64,000 nt of DNA from Lucinisca nassula (GCA_963580285.1 OY757013.1:138324521-138388520), one strand, 5' to 3'; positions 34,075 through 44,682 are shown, counted from the first letter of the stretch. Program-made: numbers and translations. Notes: generated by a model from the sequence alone, not told the origin.

Positions 34075-34434
34075 ATTCGGGTTTAACGTCGCTTTCAACA
34101 ATTTTTCAGTCATATCACGACGGTGTCTGGTTGTGACAGGGAGCTCAATGCTCACTTTTATAGTGCTGCCTCACTGAAGTATCATGTCCCTGACACATGA
34201 TGCTTCTTCTAATACATGCTGCAAAAGAATACAAAAGAAACTGATGTGTTACAGACTTTAAAACTGAACGTGACTTGGTGGTGGTGTCTGTTCCATCTGC
34301 AAACGCTGTTACAAGGAGAACTCACCTTAAAGCTCGCTAACAGGGCGAATGAGGGGAGGTAACTGCCAGACTACACGATAATTAAGCAAATAGCAATCCG
34401 ATAAAAACGTATCTAAGGTAGGCGGAGCAAATGT
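34075..34434. other. Unassigned interior next to the right end of the 17-kb element
   Basis: No gene recognised. GGTTTAACGTCGCTTTCAAC is another short LINE/SINE-tail-like sequence. Confidence 0.45.
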
Positions 34435-34500
34435 GTTGCGCATGCGCAGTGGCTGAAGTGTCTCATTTTTTCACGGTCCACTTTTTTTACGTTACACCGG

Positions 34501-34564
34501 ATTCAGCTCTGCGTGGAAGCATCATGCAGCCCATATATTTCTTCAAGCACCTATGGGCGGGGGC
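34501..34564 (-). repeat. SINE-A, antisense, right half of the copy split by the 17-kb insertion
   Basis: Begins ATTCAGCTCTGCGTGGAAGC, exactly where the half at 17231-17462 stops, and ends GGGCGGGGGC followed by the target duplication AAATGGAAGGG. Confidence 0.93.
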
Positions 34565-34575
34565 AAATGGAAGGG

Positions 34576-35086
34576 AAGGCTAATGTTGAGAGAACTTGTG
34601 ACCCAACCCCATTGCACACATATATATGTAATCAGTTGCAATAAAATATGTTTATACTAAATGATTTACTTACAGAGCTGTCCTCATAAAGAACATGATA
34701 TCCGCAGAGCTCCGTATGAAACATATCTCAGATCGATAGTTATATCGGCTTGAACCCATTATATTACAATGGATCTAGATCTGGTCCGTTTTCCACTATA
34801 GGGGTTCCATGTTTATTTTGATTGCGGTGACCAAAAAACAACAAAAAAAAAGCACACAAACAAACGTATGTACAGTTAACAAACAGTGTTTGTCAACTTC
34901 AAACACGGCGTGTGATCTGGGTATACACTGTTTGCCAATGTCCCAAAAATCGGACGCTAGGCATTTATGGATTTATAGTTCCACGAAAACGAAACTGAAA
35001 GTAGGCAGTTAGACTGATAGAGGTCGAGTGAGACGTACTGATAAATCTAACCCATGTATGCCCAGCGGCCCTTTTCTGGGACTTTG
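34576..35086. other. No gene recognised; one weak splice-like site
   Basis: On the minus strand a GTAAGT donor at about 34665-34670 follows a short open stretch (ELCGYHVLYEDSS). No good acceptor was found, so no exon is called. Confidence 0.35.
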
Positions 35087-35219
35087 GGAGACCCAGATCT
35101 GTCGCCACAGAACGCGGCGTCTGATATGAGTCTACACTGTTTGCTTTAAGAACATTCATTTTTTGTAAAATTTGCCACGAACAAACAAACCCGACACCCC
35201 TTTTACTGGAGTGAGTGCG

Positions 35220-35490
35220 GCCCCCGCCCATCGGGGCTTGAAGAAATATATGGGCTGCATGATGCTTCCACGCAGAGCTGAAACCGACCGCATATGAGTA
35301 CTGGTAAACCTCTTAGAGGATCTAAGCCTGCCCAGGCAAAGCCGTCCATGCTTATAAACCCTATTGGGCGACAGGGCTTGAGATGTCATTTTATCTCAAT
35401 GTCTGGTAAACGTCCCACAAAACTGGAAGCAACGTCTCCAAAATGACCTTTACAGTATTGACGGGGACGTTAAACCTCAAATCAAACAAA
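35220..35490 (+). repeat. SINE-A, sense
   Basis: Starts GCCCCCGCCCATCGGGGCTT and ends GACGGGGACGTTAAACCTCA with a tail. Palindrome P precedes it at 35087-35141. Confidence 0.9.
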
Positions 35491-35493
35491 AAT

Positions 35494-35645
35494 TGGAGTG
35501 AGTGAGTGTTTGAGTTTTACCTCTCACCTACGGAGACGGGACCTCGGTTTAAAGACTCATCCGGAAGTCTGGAGAAGCCCGAGATCTACCCTGCGACCCT
35601 GGCTTACAATGCGAGTAGCATAACCACTACACCACGGAGGCTTCT
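35494..35645 (-). repeat. SINE-B, full length
   Basis: The minus-strand head is GCCTCCGTGGTGTAGTGGTT. The tail is GAGGTAAAACTCAAACACTC. Confidence 0.88.
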
Positions 35646-35761
35646 CCCCTATAACTGGATGGACTACTCCAAACTCATAAGGTGGAATATTCCGTTGTCA
35701 TATATGGGTTAATAACTCAATATGGGTAACATATTTACGTACAGAGTACATACAGTGGAAC

Positions 35762-35970
35762 GCCCCGCCCATCGGGGCTTGGGCTACATGGTGCTTCCAC
35801 GCAGAGCTAATGAGTACTGGTAAACCGTTTAGAATGACTAAGCCTGTCAAGGCAAAGTGGTGTGAGTCGAACCGTCCAATGTATTCAAGTCTTTTGCTTT
35901 CAGGGCAGGGCTCAAGATGTCATTTCATCACAGTGTCGGATAAAAGTTCCACAAAATTGGAAGCGACATC
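35762..35970 (+). repeat. SINE-A, sense, interrupted by the 1-kb TIR element
   Basis: Starts CGCCCCGCCCATCGGGGCTT and breaks at GGAAGCGACATC. The remainder (GACGTCTCTAGTGTTGACGG...) resumes at 37001. Confidence 0.88.
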
Positions 35971-36431
35971 TGATAAACGCATAATGTAGTAATGTAGTAA
36001 TTTCTTCATTTTGATTATTTTTACTACATTATGCGTTGGCATAGTCGACGCGAAATGAAGTAAAAAAATTATTTCATTTCGCGTTGATATGCACCATATC
36101 GACGCATAATGAAGTAATGATGGTAGAACATAGCTGTCTTCGAAAAGACTTAGGAAGCAATACAGTTAAATTCCTACAATTTAGACCACATTTGAGACGG
36201 TTCAAAAGTGGTCTTTAAGACCACAGTTGAACAGTCCAAAAGACGGTCTTCCACAAAAGCACACTGAAGGTCAAAATCACAAAGAAAATGTAGCTTTAAC
36301 CTTCCAAATATGCTTTAAAAACAAAATTTGTATTAATTTTAGGTGGTCTTAATAGTGGAATTTCATTGTATTTGATTAAGCCAGTAGAATTAAAATCGTA
36401 CGCAAACAAATCAAACAAAAGACAGACAGGC

Positions 36432-36466
<35 letters not shown>

Positions 36467-37000
36467 ATGGACAAAAACTATATACCCCCTTGCATACTTC
36501 GTATGCCGGGGGTATAAATAGATGGGCTGCACGATGCTTCCACGCAGAGCTGATACCGCCCGTACATGAGTCCTCGTAATCTGCTTAGAAGGTCTAAGCC
36601 TGTCCAGGAAAACTGCTGCGAGTCGGCCCATCCATGCATATAAACCCTATTGCTTTTAATTGGACGGCAGCGATTGAGATGTCATTTCATCTCAATATCG
36701 GGTAAAAGTCCCATAAAATTTGAAGCAATGTCTCCAAAATGACCTAAATAGTCTTGACGGGAACGTTAAACCTCAAATCAAACAAACAAACTGTTGACGC
36801 ATAATGAAGTAAAATTAAGTATGCCACCCATCGCCGCAAAATGAAATAATTCTTTCATTTTGCTCAAACCTCTTAGTATCGACGCATAATGAAGTAAAAA
36901 CGACATTTTATTTCATTTCGCGTCGACTATGCCAACGCATAATGTAGTAAAAATTTCAAAATGAAGAAATTACTACATTACTACATTATGCGTTGTAACA
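35971..37000. mobile_element. 1-kb TIR element, copy 2, inserted in SINE-A
   Basis: Nearly identical to 4662-5742, including the internal SINE-A and (CAGA)n. It is flanked by GACATC/GACGTC, a 6-bp duplication with one difference. Compared with copy 1 it lacks the extra SINE tail (5088-5140). Its left end is slightly altered (TGATAAACGCATAATG). Confidence 0.9.
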
Positions 37001-37250
37001 GACGTCTCTAGTGTTGACGGTGACGTTAAACCTAAATTCAAACAAACAAAAGAATGACTAAGCCTGTCCAGGCAAAGTGTTGCTAGTCAGAACGTCGAAT
37101 CCATATAAGTCTTCTGGTTTCAATCGGCGGCAGGGATTGAGATGTCATTTCATCTGAATGTCGGGTAAAAGTCCCACAAAATTGGAAGCAAAGTATCCAA
37201 AATGACCTAAATAGTGTTGACGGGGACGTTAAACCTTAATTCAAACAAAC
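37001..37250 (+). repeat. SINE-A tail (to 37050) followed by a second SINE-A (5' truncated)
   Basis: The first ends GACGTTAAACCTAAATTCAA. The next runs from GAATGACTAAGCCTGTCCAG to GACGGGGACGTTAAACCTTA. Confidence 0.82.
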
Positions 37251-37599
37251 AAGCATACAGTGGATGTTTACGCACTTGGCCAATAAGTCGCCTCATGAGA
37301 AAACATGTCTTTTTTTGTTTTTACACAAACCAGCCTGCTCGGAAGAGTCTTGAAATTTTAGATACAGAAATTAGAGATATTTCTATTCACTGAACACGAA
37401 AGTGCTGATCAGCCTGCGTTGCTGTTTACCAAAACAGCTAAAATCGTTCCACTCTGATGAACAAGATGGCCTCCAGAGTTAATAATGAAAGTACTGAAAG
37501 TACTGAGGAAAGTTGATTTAGGAGGAATAATTGCACGACCCGCAGAAAAAGCGACCGACTGAAGGCGGTTGATTTTCTAAGAGTGCACTAAAATCACCG
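37251..37599. other. No gene recognised; minisatellite fragment
   Basis: CTAAAATCGTTCCACTCTGA and TGAACAAGATGGCCTCCAGA match the repeat units that follow. Confidence 0.5.
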
Positions 37600-38480
37600 T
37601 GTCATTCTGTCATTCTGTCAGTCTGTCATTCTGTCAGTCTGTCTGTCCGTCCGTAACCCGTTTGTGAAAATTGGTGATAGTGACTTAACCGCTTGGAATA
37701 TTTAAACAATTTTTGGCATACTGATATATATCAATGAGATCTAACCAATGAACTTGCGAAATATTACATTCCATTTAGTATAGCCTCGCCGAGGCGAAAA
37801 ATGTGAAAATTTTCGAACTGCTTCTCCTCGGAAACCGTTGGGCCGATTGAAGTCAAATTTCATATGGAGCCTCTATGGGATGGGGGAAAGCAAAATTTGC
37901 TAATGGGGTCCCGGTCACATGACCAAAATGGCCGCCAAGCCATATATGGTCTGTCTGTCTGTCCGTCCGTAACCCGTTTGTGAAAATTGGTGATAGATAA
38001 CTCCTCCTGAACCTTTGGGCCAATTTCAGTTAAACTTCACATGAATGTTGCCTAAATGACGCTCTACGAAAATAGCTAAAATTGTTCCGCACTGTTGAAT
38101 AAGATGGCCGTTAGAGCGAACAATAGAGAAATCTTTAAACGATTACTCCTCCTATACCCCTGGGCCAATTTGATTTAAATTTCATAGGAATGTTGTTTAT
38201 GTGATCCTCTACCAAAAGAGCTAAAATCATTCTACTCAGATGAACAGGATGGCCACCAGAGCTAAAAATAGACAAAAATCTTTAAACAACCACTCCACAT
38301 AAACTACTTGGCCAATTTTACTTAAACTTCATTAGAATGTTGCTTAGGTGACTCTCGAACATACTAGCTAAATCTATTTCGGTCCAATGAGCAAAATGAC
38401 CGCCAGAAAACCGTCAACAATTTGCCTAAAATGCGTATTGCCCCTAAACCCTTGGGCATATTCTGCTTAAACTTCACAGG
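37600..38480 (+). repeat. Minisatellite element, about 145-bp units
   Basis: The lead GTCTGTCCGTCCGTAACCCG occurs twice (about 37640 and 37958). Units share CTCCTCCT...CC(T/C)TTGGGCCAATTT, TTAAACTTCAC(A)TGAATGTTGC and GAACAGGATGGCCACCAGAG. Confidence 0.82.
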
Positions 38481-40064
38481 AATATTGCTTATAGGCCATA
38501 AGCTAGGATATGGTGAGCCTGCACCATGCGTGGGAGTTTAGCAGACATACATAGTTTGAAAGTACATTTACTAAGGTACCAAATGCAAAATGTAAGCACT
38601 GTGGTCGTTGGGGCTTTATCATATGCCGGGCTGTTGAAAACGTTACCAATACGTAATTCATAAATGTACATGCAAATAAAAGAACAAAAGAAAGTGATGA
38701 TTAAGACAAGAACTGACAAAAATTTGGGCATAAATGTTGAAAAGAAATAAAGTTTTTTTTTCTAAATAGACAAATTTGAAGACATTCGGAACATCAGTGA
38801 CCCTGTTATTGAATGGGTAATATAGATTATACATGAAATTCGGCAATTGTACCTCCTGTCGTTTCCAAACCAAAGCTCTGTTCATGAATATCACTGTAAC
38901 TTATCCACAAAACTAAACTGCAGTTATTAACATGCATTTTGGTGCCTATTTGAGCTTTCTAGGAGCTTTCTTTCTCTCATAAAGGGCAATATTGCAAGCA
39001 TACCCCCATTTTCAAGTATGTAAAAATGACAGTTCATAAGCTATCGAAACTGAGTAATTAACCTCTGAACACTTGAACTTGATAGCCAGCTATCATTGTA
39101 TTCTGGACATAGAATAAGCAACATAAATGCGCTGGAAAAATGTTACGGATCACGAAGGTATTGTGAGATTATGGAAATGTACACTACACTAAGAAATAGT
39201 AACGTATATTGCATGGAAAATTTACTTGGACGAACATTGTCCTGCTTTTAATGCGATCTTAAGTTTTAAAAAATCTTAGTCTCAATTTAAAAGGATGACA
39301 AATATGTTGGTTTAGTGGAAAGAGGTTTGGCTTCCCAGAAAACGATAGGGTAACTATATGGAACCATTCATTCAACTGACACTGTCCCCGGGTAGGCTTA
39401 CATGGTCTAAGCCGAAAATAGGTTTTAATGGAGGAAAATCACACCAGCAGTGAACGGTTAACTACTGTTTGATTAATTACAACAGTGTACACCCTATCAG
39501 TAGTCATTGATGATGTAGATAGTGGTTAATATTGTAATCTATCCACCTTCTTAATCTGTTTCATTTTCATAAACTTCATTGACTATGCTATCAACTTCAT
39601 TTGTTAGTTCGGTACTGTCCTCATCATAAATCATAAGCTAACACACAGTCACACTGCACGTGTGCGGGAGTTTTGCAGACATATTATTTTTGAAAGGGCA
39701 TATTATAAGGTATCAAATGCAACATGTTAGCACTCTGTCCGTTGGGGGTTTATCGTGTGATGACCCGTAGAATATGTTACCAACACCGACTTCCAAAAAC
39801 ACTGTATCAAGAGATACACAAAATATTTGAAAGACGTTTTTTTCTTCTATATTTAGCTGTAGCTACCATTTTGTTCAGCGAAGCGGAACTATTTTAGCAA
39901 TTTTGCTAGAGGGTCACCCAAAGAACATTTCCGTGAAATTATTTTGAAATTGGGCTAGTGATCTTGGTTAAGGGTTTTCTATTTGGCCATTTTGTAGAAA
40001 TTTCGGTAGCAGGTCATCCAATGAACATTCCTTTTTAATAGATTATTTCAAAGTCCATTCTTGG
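38481..40064. other. No gene; diverged direct duplication
   Basis: 38500-38650 and 39640-39790 are diverged copies (GTGGGAGTTTAGCAGACATA, AAGGTACCAAATGCAAAATG, GTCGTTGGGGCTTTATCATA). 39850-40050 is a minisatellite fragment (TTTTGCTAGAGGGTCACCCA). Nothing coding was recognised. Confidence 0.55.
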
Positions 40065-40370
40065 CCCCCGCCCACAGGGGCTTGAAGAAATATATGGGCT
40101 ACATGATGCTTCCACGCAGAGCTGAATCCGGCCAGCACACTAGTACTGGTAAACCGCTTAGAGGATCTAAGCCTGTCCAGGAACCGCGGTGTGAGGCGGA
40201 CCGTCCATGCTAATAAACCCTATTGGTTTCATTGGGCGGCAGGGCTTGAGATGTCATTTCATCTCAGTGTCGGGTAAAAGTCCCACAAAATTGGAAGCAA
40301 CGTCTCCAAAATGACCTTTACAGTGTTACGGGGACGTTAAACCTCAAATCAACCAACCAACCAACCAAAG
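40065..40370 (+). repeat. SINE-A, sense, full length
   Basis: Starts GCCCCCGCCCACAGGGGCTT and ends CGGGGACGTTAAACCTCAAA with (CCAA)n. It lies inside a minisatellite element. Confidence 0.92.
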
Positions 40371-40594
40371 TCATTCTACGCTTTAGGAGAATATGCTTTC
40401 AAGTAAACTCTTGACAGATGTACGACGGACGACGCGCGACTGACGACGGACATCCAGCACATTGAGCCTTAGGCTCAGGTGAATTAAAAAAGAAGGAATG
40501 TTGTGTAACACACGAGAATGGCCTTGATGAGTCTCTTACTAAGCTCTGTATCTGAACAGACCAGTTTCTCTCTTATATGACCGCAAATCCCGAA

Positions 40595-40848
40595 GAATAT
40601 AAGAATCTTATATGGGTGTGAGGGGTGGATGGAAAAATCCGTCCCGAGGGTCACTGTCCGGCATCACGAGGCTTGCATGGAAAAATCCGTCCCGAGGGTC
40701 ACTGTCCGGCATCACGAGGCTTGCATGGAAAAATCCGTCCCGAGGGTCACTGTCCGGCATCACGAGGCTTGCCTCGTGATGCCGGACAGTGACCCTCGGG
40801 ACGGATTTTTCCATCCACCTCTCACACCCATATAAGATTCTTATATTC
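40595..40848. repeat. Foldback MITE with a triplicated arm segment
   Basis: The outer arms GAATATAAGAATCTTATATG and CATATAAGATTCTTATATTC are complementary. In the left arm a 48-bp unit starting TGGAAAAATCCGTCCCGAGG is present three times (40630, 40678 and 40726); the right arm has one complement. A single-unit relative lies at 44737-44905. Confidence 0.9.
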
Positions 40849-41567
40849 TCGCGAAGATGCTCATAACACATAATTTATCGTAATTCCCAGGAAAAACCTT
40901 GAACGAAACATTTTGCACACTCTTAGCGTCACAAAGCAACATGCATCATGCCACAGTGCTTTATTTTCCTGGAAAAGGATCTGAATCTGGCTTCTCTCTA
41001 TTTAGCACAAAGTTCTTCAAAGATATCTGTAAACGTCAGCGTCGTCGAAAAGGAATTCGTATTCCAAAGTTGACCCCTATAAGAAATGAACGTAAATTGA
41101 ATATTGTGGTACCACACCCATGTTTGATGACGGTAAACAGTAAAATTCCGCTATTAAATTCCACTATTTAAACCCCCCCTAAAATTAAGACTAATTCTGC
41201 TTTAAAAAGCTTATTTAGTAGGCTGCAGCTATTCTTTCTTTACGTTTTCTGAATAAAGTGTTCTCTGGTCAGGGACCACCTTTGAGACTGTTCAAAAGTG
41301 GTCTTAAAGACCACTTTTGGACAGTCCCAAAGGTGGTCTTAATATAGGAATTTTACTGTATTTAATAGCTAGAGGATCTAACACGAGAGGTCATTTCATT
41401 AGGCTCGTTTCATAACTTTTATATGAAATGACCATTCTTCCAAGATTCTGTTAATCATATAACGATTCAAATAACATTTTGTTGCCTTACCATTCCAGAA
41501 AGATTTCAGTAGAATACATAGGATTATCACGGACGGCGTCACGACGCTACGTGCCAGTAACCATTAG
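40849..41567. other. No gene; ACTTTTGGACAG/GTGGTCTT inverted repeat at 41280-41345
   Basis: The plus-strand open frame at 40899-41171 (90 codons) shows no known domain. 41385-41465 is a TGATATGAAATGACC-type hairpin related to 53740-53820. Confidence 0.5.
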
Positions 41568-41835
41568 TTATTGCACGTGTGGACATACAGAGCCAGTTGT
41601 TTAAAACCAATGACGTCGTTAGTTAACATATCGTTAAAACTTTAATCATTTAACATGGCAAATATGCTAATGTTTTTGCTGAAACATGTGAGCAGCTTTT
41701 GCAATGCAAAAGCTGCTCTCATTTTTTTCAGCAAAATAATACTATATTCGATATTGTACTTACTAGAACAGTTAACAAAATGACCACTAACGAGCTCGTT
41801 ATGCTAACGATGCTTTGAGCAACTGGACCCTTGTT
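41568..41835. repeat. MITE with GCCAGTTGTTTAAAA ends, copy 1
   Basis: Left GCCAGTTGTTTAAAACCAAT and right GCTTTGAGCAACTGGACCC are an inverted pair. Inside, GTGAGCAGCTTTTGCAATGC is a hairpin. A second copy is at 54345-54556. An isolated end (GGTCCAGTTGCTCAAAGCTA) lies at about 41898. Confidence 0.78.
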
Positions 41836-41959
41836 TTTATGCTATGACGTTATCCACTAAATAGCAGCGACGTTATGTGATAAACTAAAATTGATCAGGT
41901 CCAGTTGCTCAAAGCTAACGCTACCGTTAGGTAACATCCGAGCAGGCACATGACGTCAT

Positions 41960-42130
41960 TGTGACATCACACCAACTTTGGTGCATCGTCGGGACGTTTA
42001 TGCAACGTCACATCAACGTCGGTGCGACATCGTGACGTTTATGCAACGTCACATCAACGTCGGTGCAACGTCGCGACGTTGCACCGACGTTACGTTGCAC
42101 CGACGTTGATTTGACGTTGCCATAGCGACG
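41960..42130. repeat. CAACGTC/GACGTTG motif cluster
   Basis: Multiple CAACGTC(G)GTGCAACGTC blocks in direct and inverted order, centred on a CGACGTTGCACCGACGTT palindrome at about 42074. This is a MITE or tandem-foldback structure of unknown family. Confidence 0.75.
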
Positions 42131-42304
42131 TGTGTCTCCTGGGTATAGGATGTAGGGGAAGCTGTTAACTTTGTTCGTTACCAGGACAAAATACAACGCG
42201 ATGAATATCTGAACAAATTTATGTAATGCCAATCCTGGTCAATCCCAGTTTTGCAAAGAGAAAGCTGGGATTTACAGGGTATACATTTAATTCATTGTTT
42301 GCTC

Positions 42305-42605
42305 CTCCTCCGCCCATATATTTCTTCAAGCCCCTTATATGGGCTGCATGATGCTTCCACGCAGAGCTGAATCCAACCCGCACACTAGTACAGTTAAACC
42401 GCTTAGAGGATCTAAGCCTGTCCAGGAACCGCGGTGCGAGGCGGACCGTCCATGCTAATAAACCCTATTGGTTTCATTGGGCGACAGGGCTTGAGATGTC
42501 AGTTAATCTCAATGTCGGGTAACAGTCCCACAAAATTGGAAGAAACGTCTCCAAAATGACCTTTACAGTGTTAACGGGGACGTTAAACCTCAAATCAAAC
42601 AAACA
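42305..42605 (+). repeat. SINE-A, sense
   Basis: The main body starts at TATGGGCTGCATGATGCTTC and ends GACGTTAAACCTCAAATC with a (CAAA)n tail. The 5' end is rearranged (CGCCCATATATTTCTTCAAG appears inverted). Confidence 0.88.
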
Positions 42606-42624
42606 AAAGCTCCTCCACTCGCCG

Positions 42625-43113
42625 TTACATTTTGGTAGCGTCTTGACCTTCACTAAATTTGGTAGCACCCGACTGGCTATCGCTGCCAGCCGAACCGTTT
42701 CCACTATTCATGTTGCCAGTCGTCGACTCGTTGCGTTGACATGATGCACTTCTCGAATGAGACTGAGAAGCACCGCGGCTCTTTAATCCCGTAACAGAAC
42801 TCGTTTTCTTTTTCGTTTGCTTTGAGTCAGTCGAACCTTTCGATGGTGCCTTACGAGCACGCACTGAGACTGATCGTGGTCTGGCATTTACATTGTCCTT
42901 TCGGTTCGTGCTGCGCCCTCGTATTGAACTTGTACCAGCGTTACGGTCAATTTGTCCTTCGATCGCGACAGTTTCTATTATATTTTGCATCATTGTAGAT
43001 GTCTGGGACATACGTGGTAACATGATGTATTGGGGTGGAGGCGGGGGCATTTGTTCCTGAATTAGAGAGCGAGACTGTGGTTGTGACGGCGGGATAATTG
43101 TTTCAAAGTCCAT
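42625..43113 (-). CDS. Hypothetical 162-residue Ser/Arg/Lys-rich protein (element ORF or host gene)
   Basis: An open frame runs from ATG at 43113 to a TAA just outside the tail of a SINE-A. The product begins MDFETIIPPSQPQSRSLIQE, has a proline run (PPPPP, about residue 23-27), then a basic Ser-rich low-complexity stretch (about residues 60-150) and no membrane segment. An in-frame stop lies 12 bases upstream, and no acceptor site precedes the ATG. The composition is unlike the repeats around it and resembles N-terminal regions of gag-like proteins or disordered nuclear proteins. No domain was recognised, so the function is unknown. Confidence 0.4.
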   Translation of the reverse strand: MDFETIIPPSQPQSRSLIQEQMPPPPPQYIMLPRMSQTSTMMQNIIETVAIEGQIDRNAGTSSIRGRSTNRKDNVNARPRSVSVRARKAPSKGSTDSKQTKKKTSSVTGLKSRGASQSHSRSASCQRNESTTGNMNSGNGSAGSDSQSGATKFSEGQDATKM

Positions 43114-43159
43114 AGGGTTAAGTGTTCAAGATGTGTCCTCCGAAATTTCAGGGAGCCGT

Positions 43160-43485
43160 GGGGCCGGCAATGTTGTTTGTTTGTTTGTTTGTTTGAATCG
43201 GGGTTTGACGTCCCCGTCAACACTATTTAGGTCATTTTTGAGACATTTCTTCCAGATTTGTGGGACTTTTACCCGACACTGTGATGAAACGATACCTCAA
43301 GCCCTGCCACCAAAACAGACCATAATGTTTTATATGCAAGGACTGTCTGACTCATACCACTGCCTTGGCTGTCTTAGACCTTCTCAGCGGTTCACCAGTA
43401 CTGATGTGCGGTCGGTTTCAGCCCTGCGTGGAAGCATCATGCAGCCAAATCTATTTCTCCAAGCCCCAATAGGCGGGGTCTCATG
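43160..43485 (-). repeat. SINE-A, antisense
   Basis: Runs from GTTTGTTTGTTTGTTTGAAT to CCCCAATAGGCGGGG. It is the most diverged full-length copy. Confidence 0.85.
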
Positions 43486-43554
43486 AAGTAAACATATGAT
43501 AACACATGAAATCAAAACACTTGCATCACTGGTGGGTCGATAGTCTTTGAGTGT

Positions 43555-43863
43555 GTGTTGGTTTGTATTGGAGTTAAACGGCCCAGTCAACACTATTTTA
43601 GGTAATTTTTGAGACGGTCAGTTTACCTATTCACACTTTACCTTGGCATAATTATAAGTAAGTGATTAACCAGTACAGTGCACATTCTTTCGCGAGAAAC
43701 TGACAACTGCCCTTCTTGAATCAGCAGAATGGAGAGAATGACCGTAGAAATGATTTCATGAACAATCTTCACGAAAGAATGTTGCCCATCCCGGCAGGTA
43801 TCGAACCCGCGTCCTCCTGATCACCAGTCCGACGCGCATCCGACTGAGCTACGGAGGCCGGCA
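43555..43863 (-). repeat. SINE-C (tRNA-derived), full length
   Basis: On the minus strand: GCCTCCGTAGCTCAGTCGGA (A-box), GCGGGTTCGATACCTGCCGG (B-box), body CAGTTGTCAGTTTCTCGCGA, tail GTTGACTGGGCCGTTTAACT. The tail resembles that of SINE-A, so both may use the same LINE machinery. A functional tRNA is unlikely, since a ~230-bp conserved body follows. Confidence 0.88.
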
Positions 43864-43946
43864 GTCTATGAGTGTAGAATTGGGAATTGGACCTGAACGG
43901 GGTACTTAGACCACTGCGTTTCACCTTGAAATTACAGTACTTTAAG

Positions 43947-44032
43947 CAAAAAGGGTAAACCCTGATCAGACGCCGCATTCTGCGGCGTCTGATCAGGGTT
44001 TACACTGTTTGCCAGGGTTTACACTGTTTGCC
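43947..44032. repeat. Palindrome P with duplicated end
   Basis: GATCAGACGCCGCATTCTGC is followed by its complement. The terminal GGGTTTACACTGTTTGCCA is present twice in tandem. Confidence 0.88.
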
Positions 44033-44405
44033 AATGTCCGACTGCACGAACCTAGTCCAGATTTTACTTTTTACACAGCGCTCTTACATTACAAGGGGAA
44101 GACTAGCTTTGCTAAAGATAACCGGTACCTGAATTGTGTACATGGTCAGCGATAGTCACGTGGACAACAGCAGGCGGGAAGCTTCTGTTGTTCGTAACTT
44201 TGGGTCGATTGACAGACAATCGACCTCAAAAGGGCCCTAAACGTTTTTCAATATATCCTCTGCAAACAATATATTATTTCAGGTGACTTCATGACCGTAT
44301 TTGTAGAGAAATAAACACACCAGAAAAGAATTTGATCAGATTTTGTTAACTCCAGCTTTTACAATAGGAATTAGGGTTTGGTAATGTGGCTACAGACCAG
44401 AGATC
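44033..44405. other. No gene recognised
   Basis: Noncoding. GGGTCGATTGACAGACAATC at 44211 resembles the small inverted repeat at 4450-4482. Confidence 0.45.
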
Positions 44406-44682
44406 GGCCCCCGCCCATCGGGGCTTGAAGAAATAGATGGGCTGCATGATGCGTCCACGAAGAGCTGAAACCGACCGCGCACAAGTACTTGTAAACCGCT
44501 TAGAGGATTTAAGCCTGCCCAGGCAGAGCGGTGCGAGTCGGACCGTCCATGCTTATAAAATAGGCTTGTGATGTCATGTCATCTCAATGTCGGGTAATTT
44601 AAGTCCCACAAAATTGAAAGCAACGTCTCCAAAATGACCTATACAGTGTTGACGGTGACGTTAAACCTATAAACAAACGAAA
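44406..44682 (+). repeat. SINE-A, sense, internal deletion
   Basis: Starts GCCCCCGCCCATCGGGGCTT and ends GACGGTGACGTTAAACCTAT with a (A)n tail. It lacks CCCTATTGGTTTCATTGGGC. Confidence 0.88.

Larger units (their letters stand above)
17463..34496. mobile_element. 17.03-kb insertion with ~60-bp terminal inverted repeats and CCGG target duplication
   Basis: The left end starts TGTAACGTAAAAAAAGTGGA and the right end is its reverse complement. The first 33 bases are identical and about 56 of 60 match, ending in CATGCGC. CCGG directly flanks both ends (17459-17462 and 34497-34500), and joining the flanks gives an uninterrupted SINE-A. Ends of the form TGTNR/YNACA with a 4-bp duplication match the Ginger superfamily, which uses a retroviral-type integrase. 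No integrase or other transposase was recognised inside, so the class is tentative and the element is either non-autonomous or eroded. The contents are a satellite, a second nested DNA element, a LINE, and many SINEs and MITEs. Confidence 0.88.

Noticed and set aside
34640..34740. Possible extra exon of the minus-strand gene (GTAAGT donor near 34665)
   Set aside because: No acceptable acceptor. The phase needed to follow exon 3 gives a stop unless a 9-base microexon is assumed.
43769..43978. ORF containing ASVAQSDARRTGDQEDAGSIPAG and possible tRNA
   Set aside because: It translates the tRNA-like head of SINE-C; a conserved SINE body follows, so neither a protein nor a functional tRNA is called.
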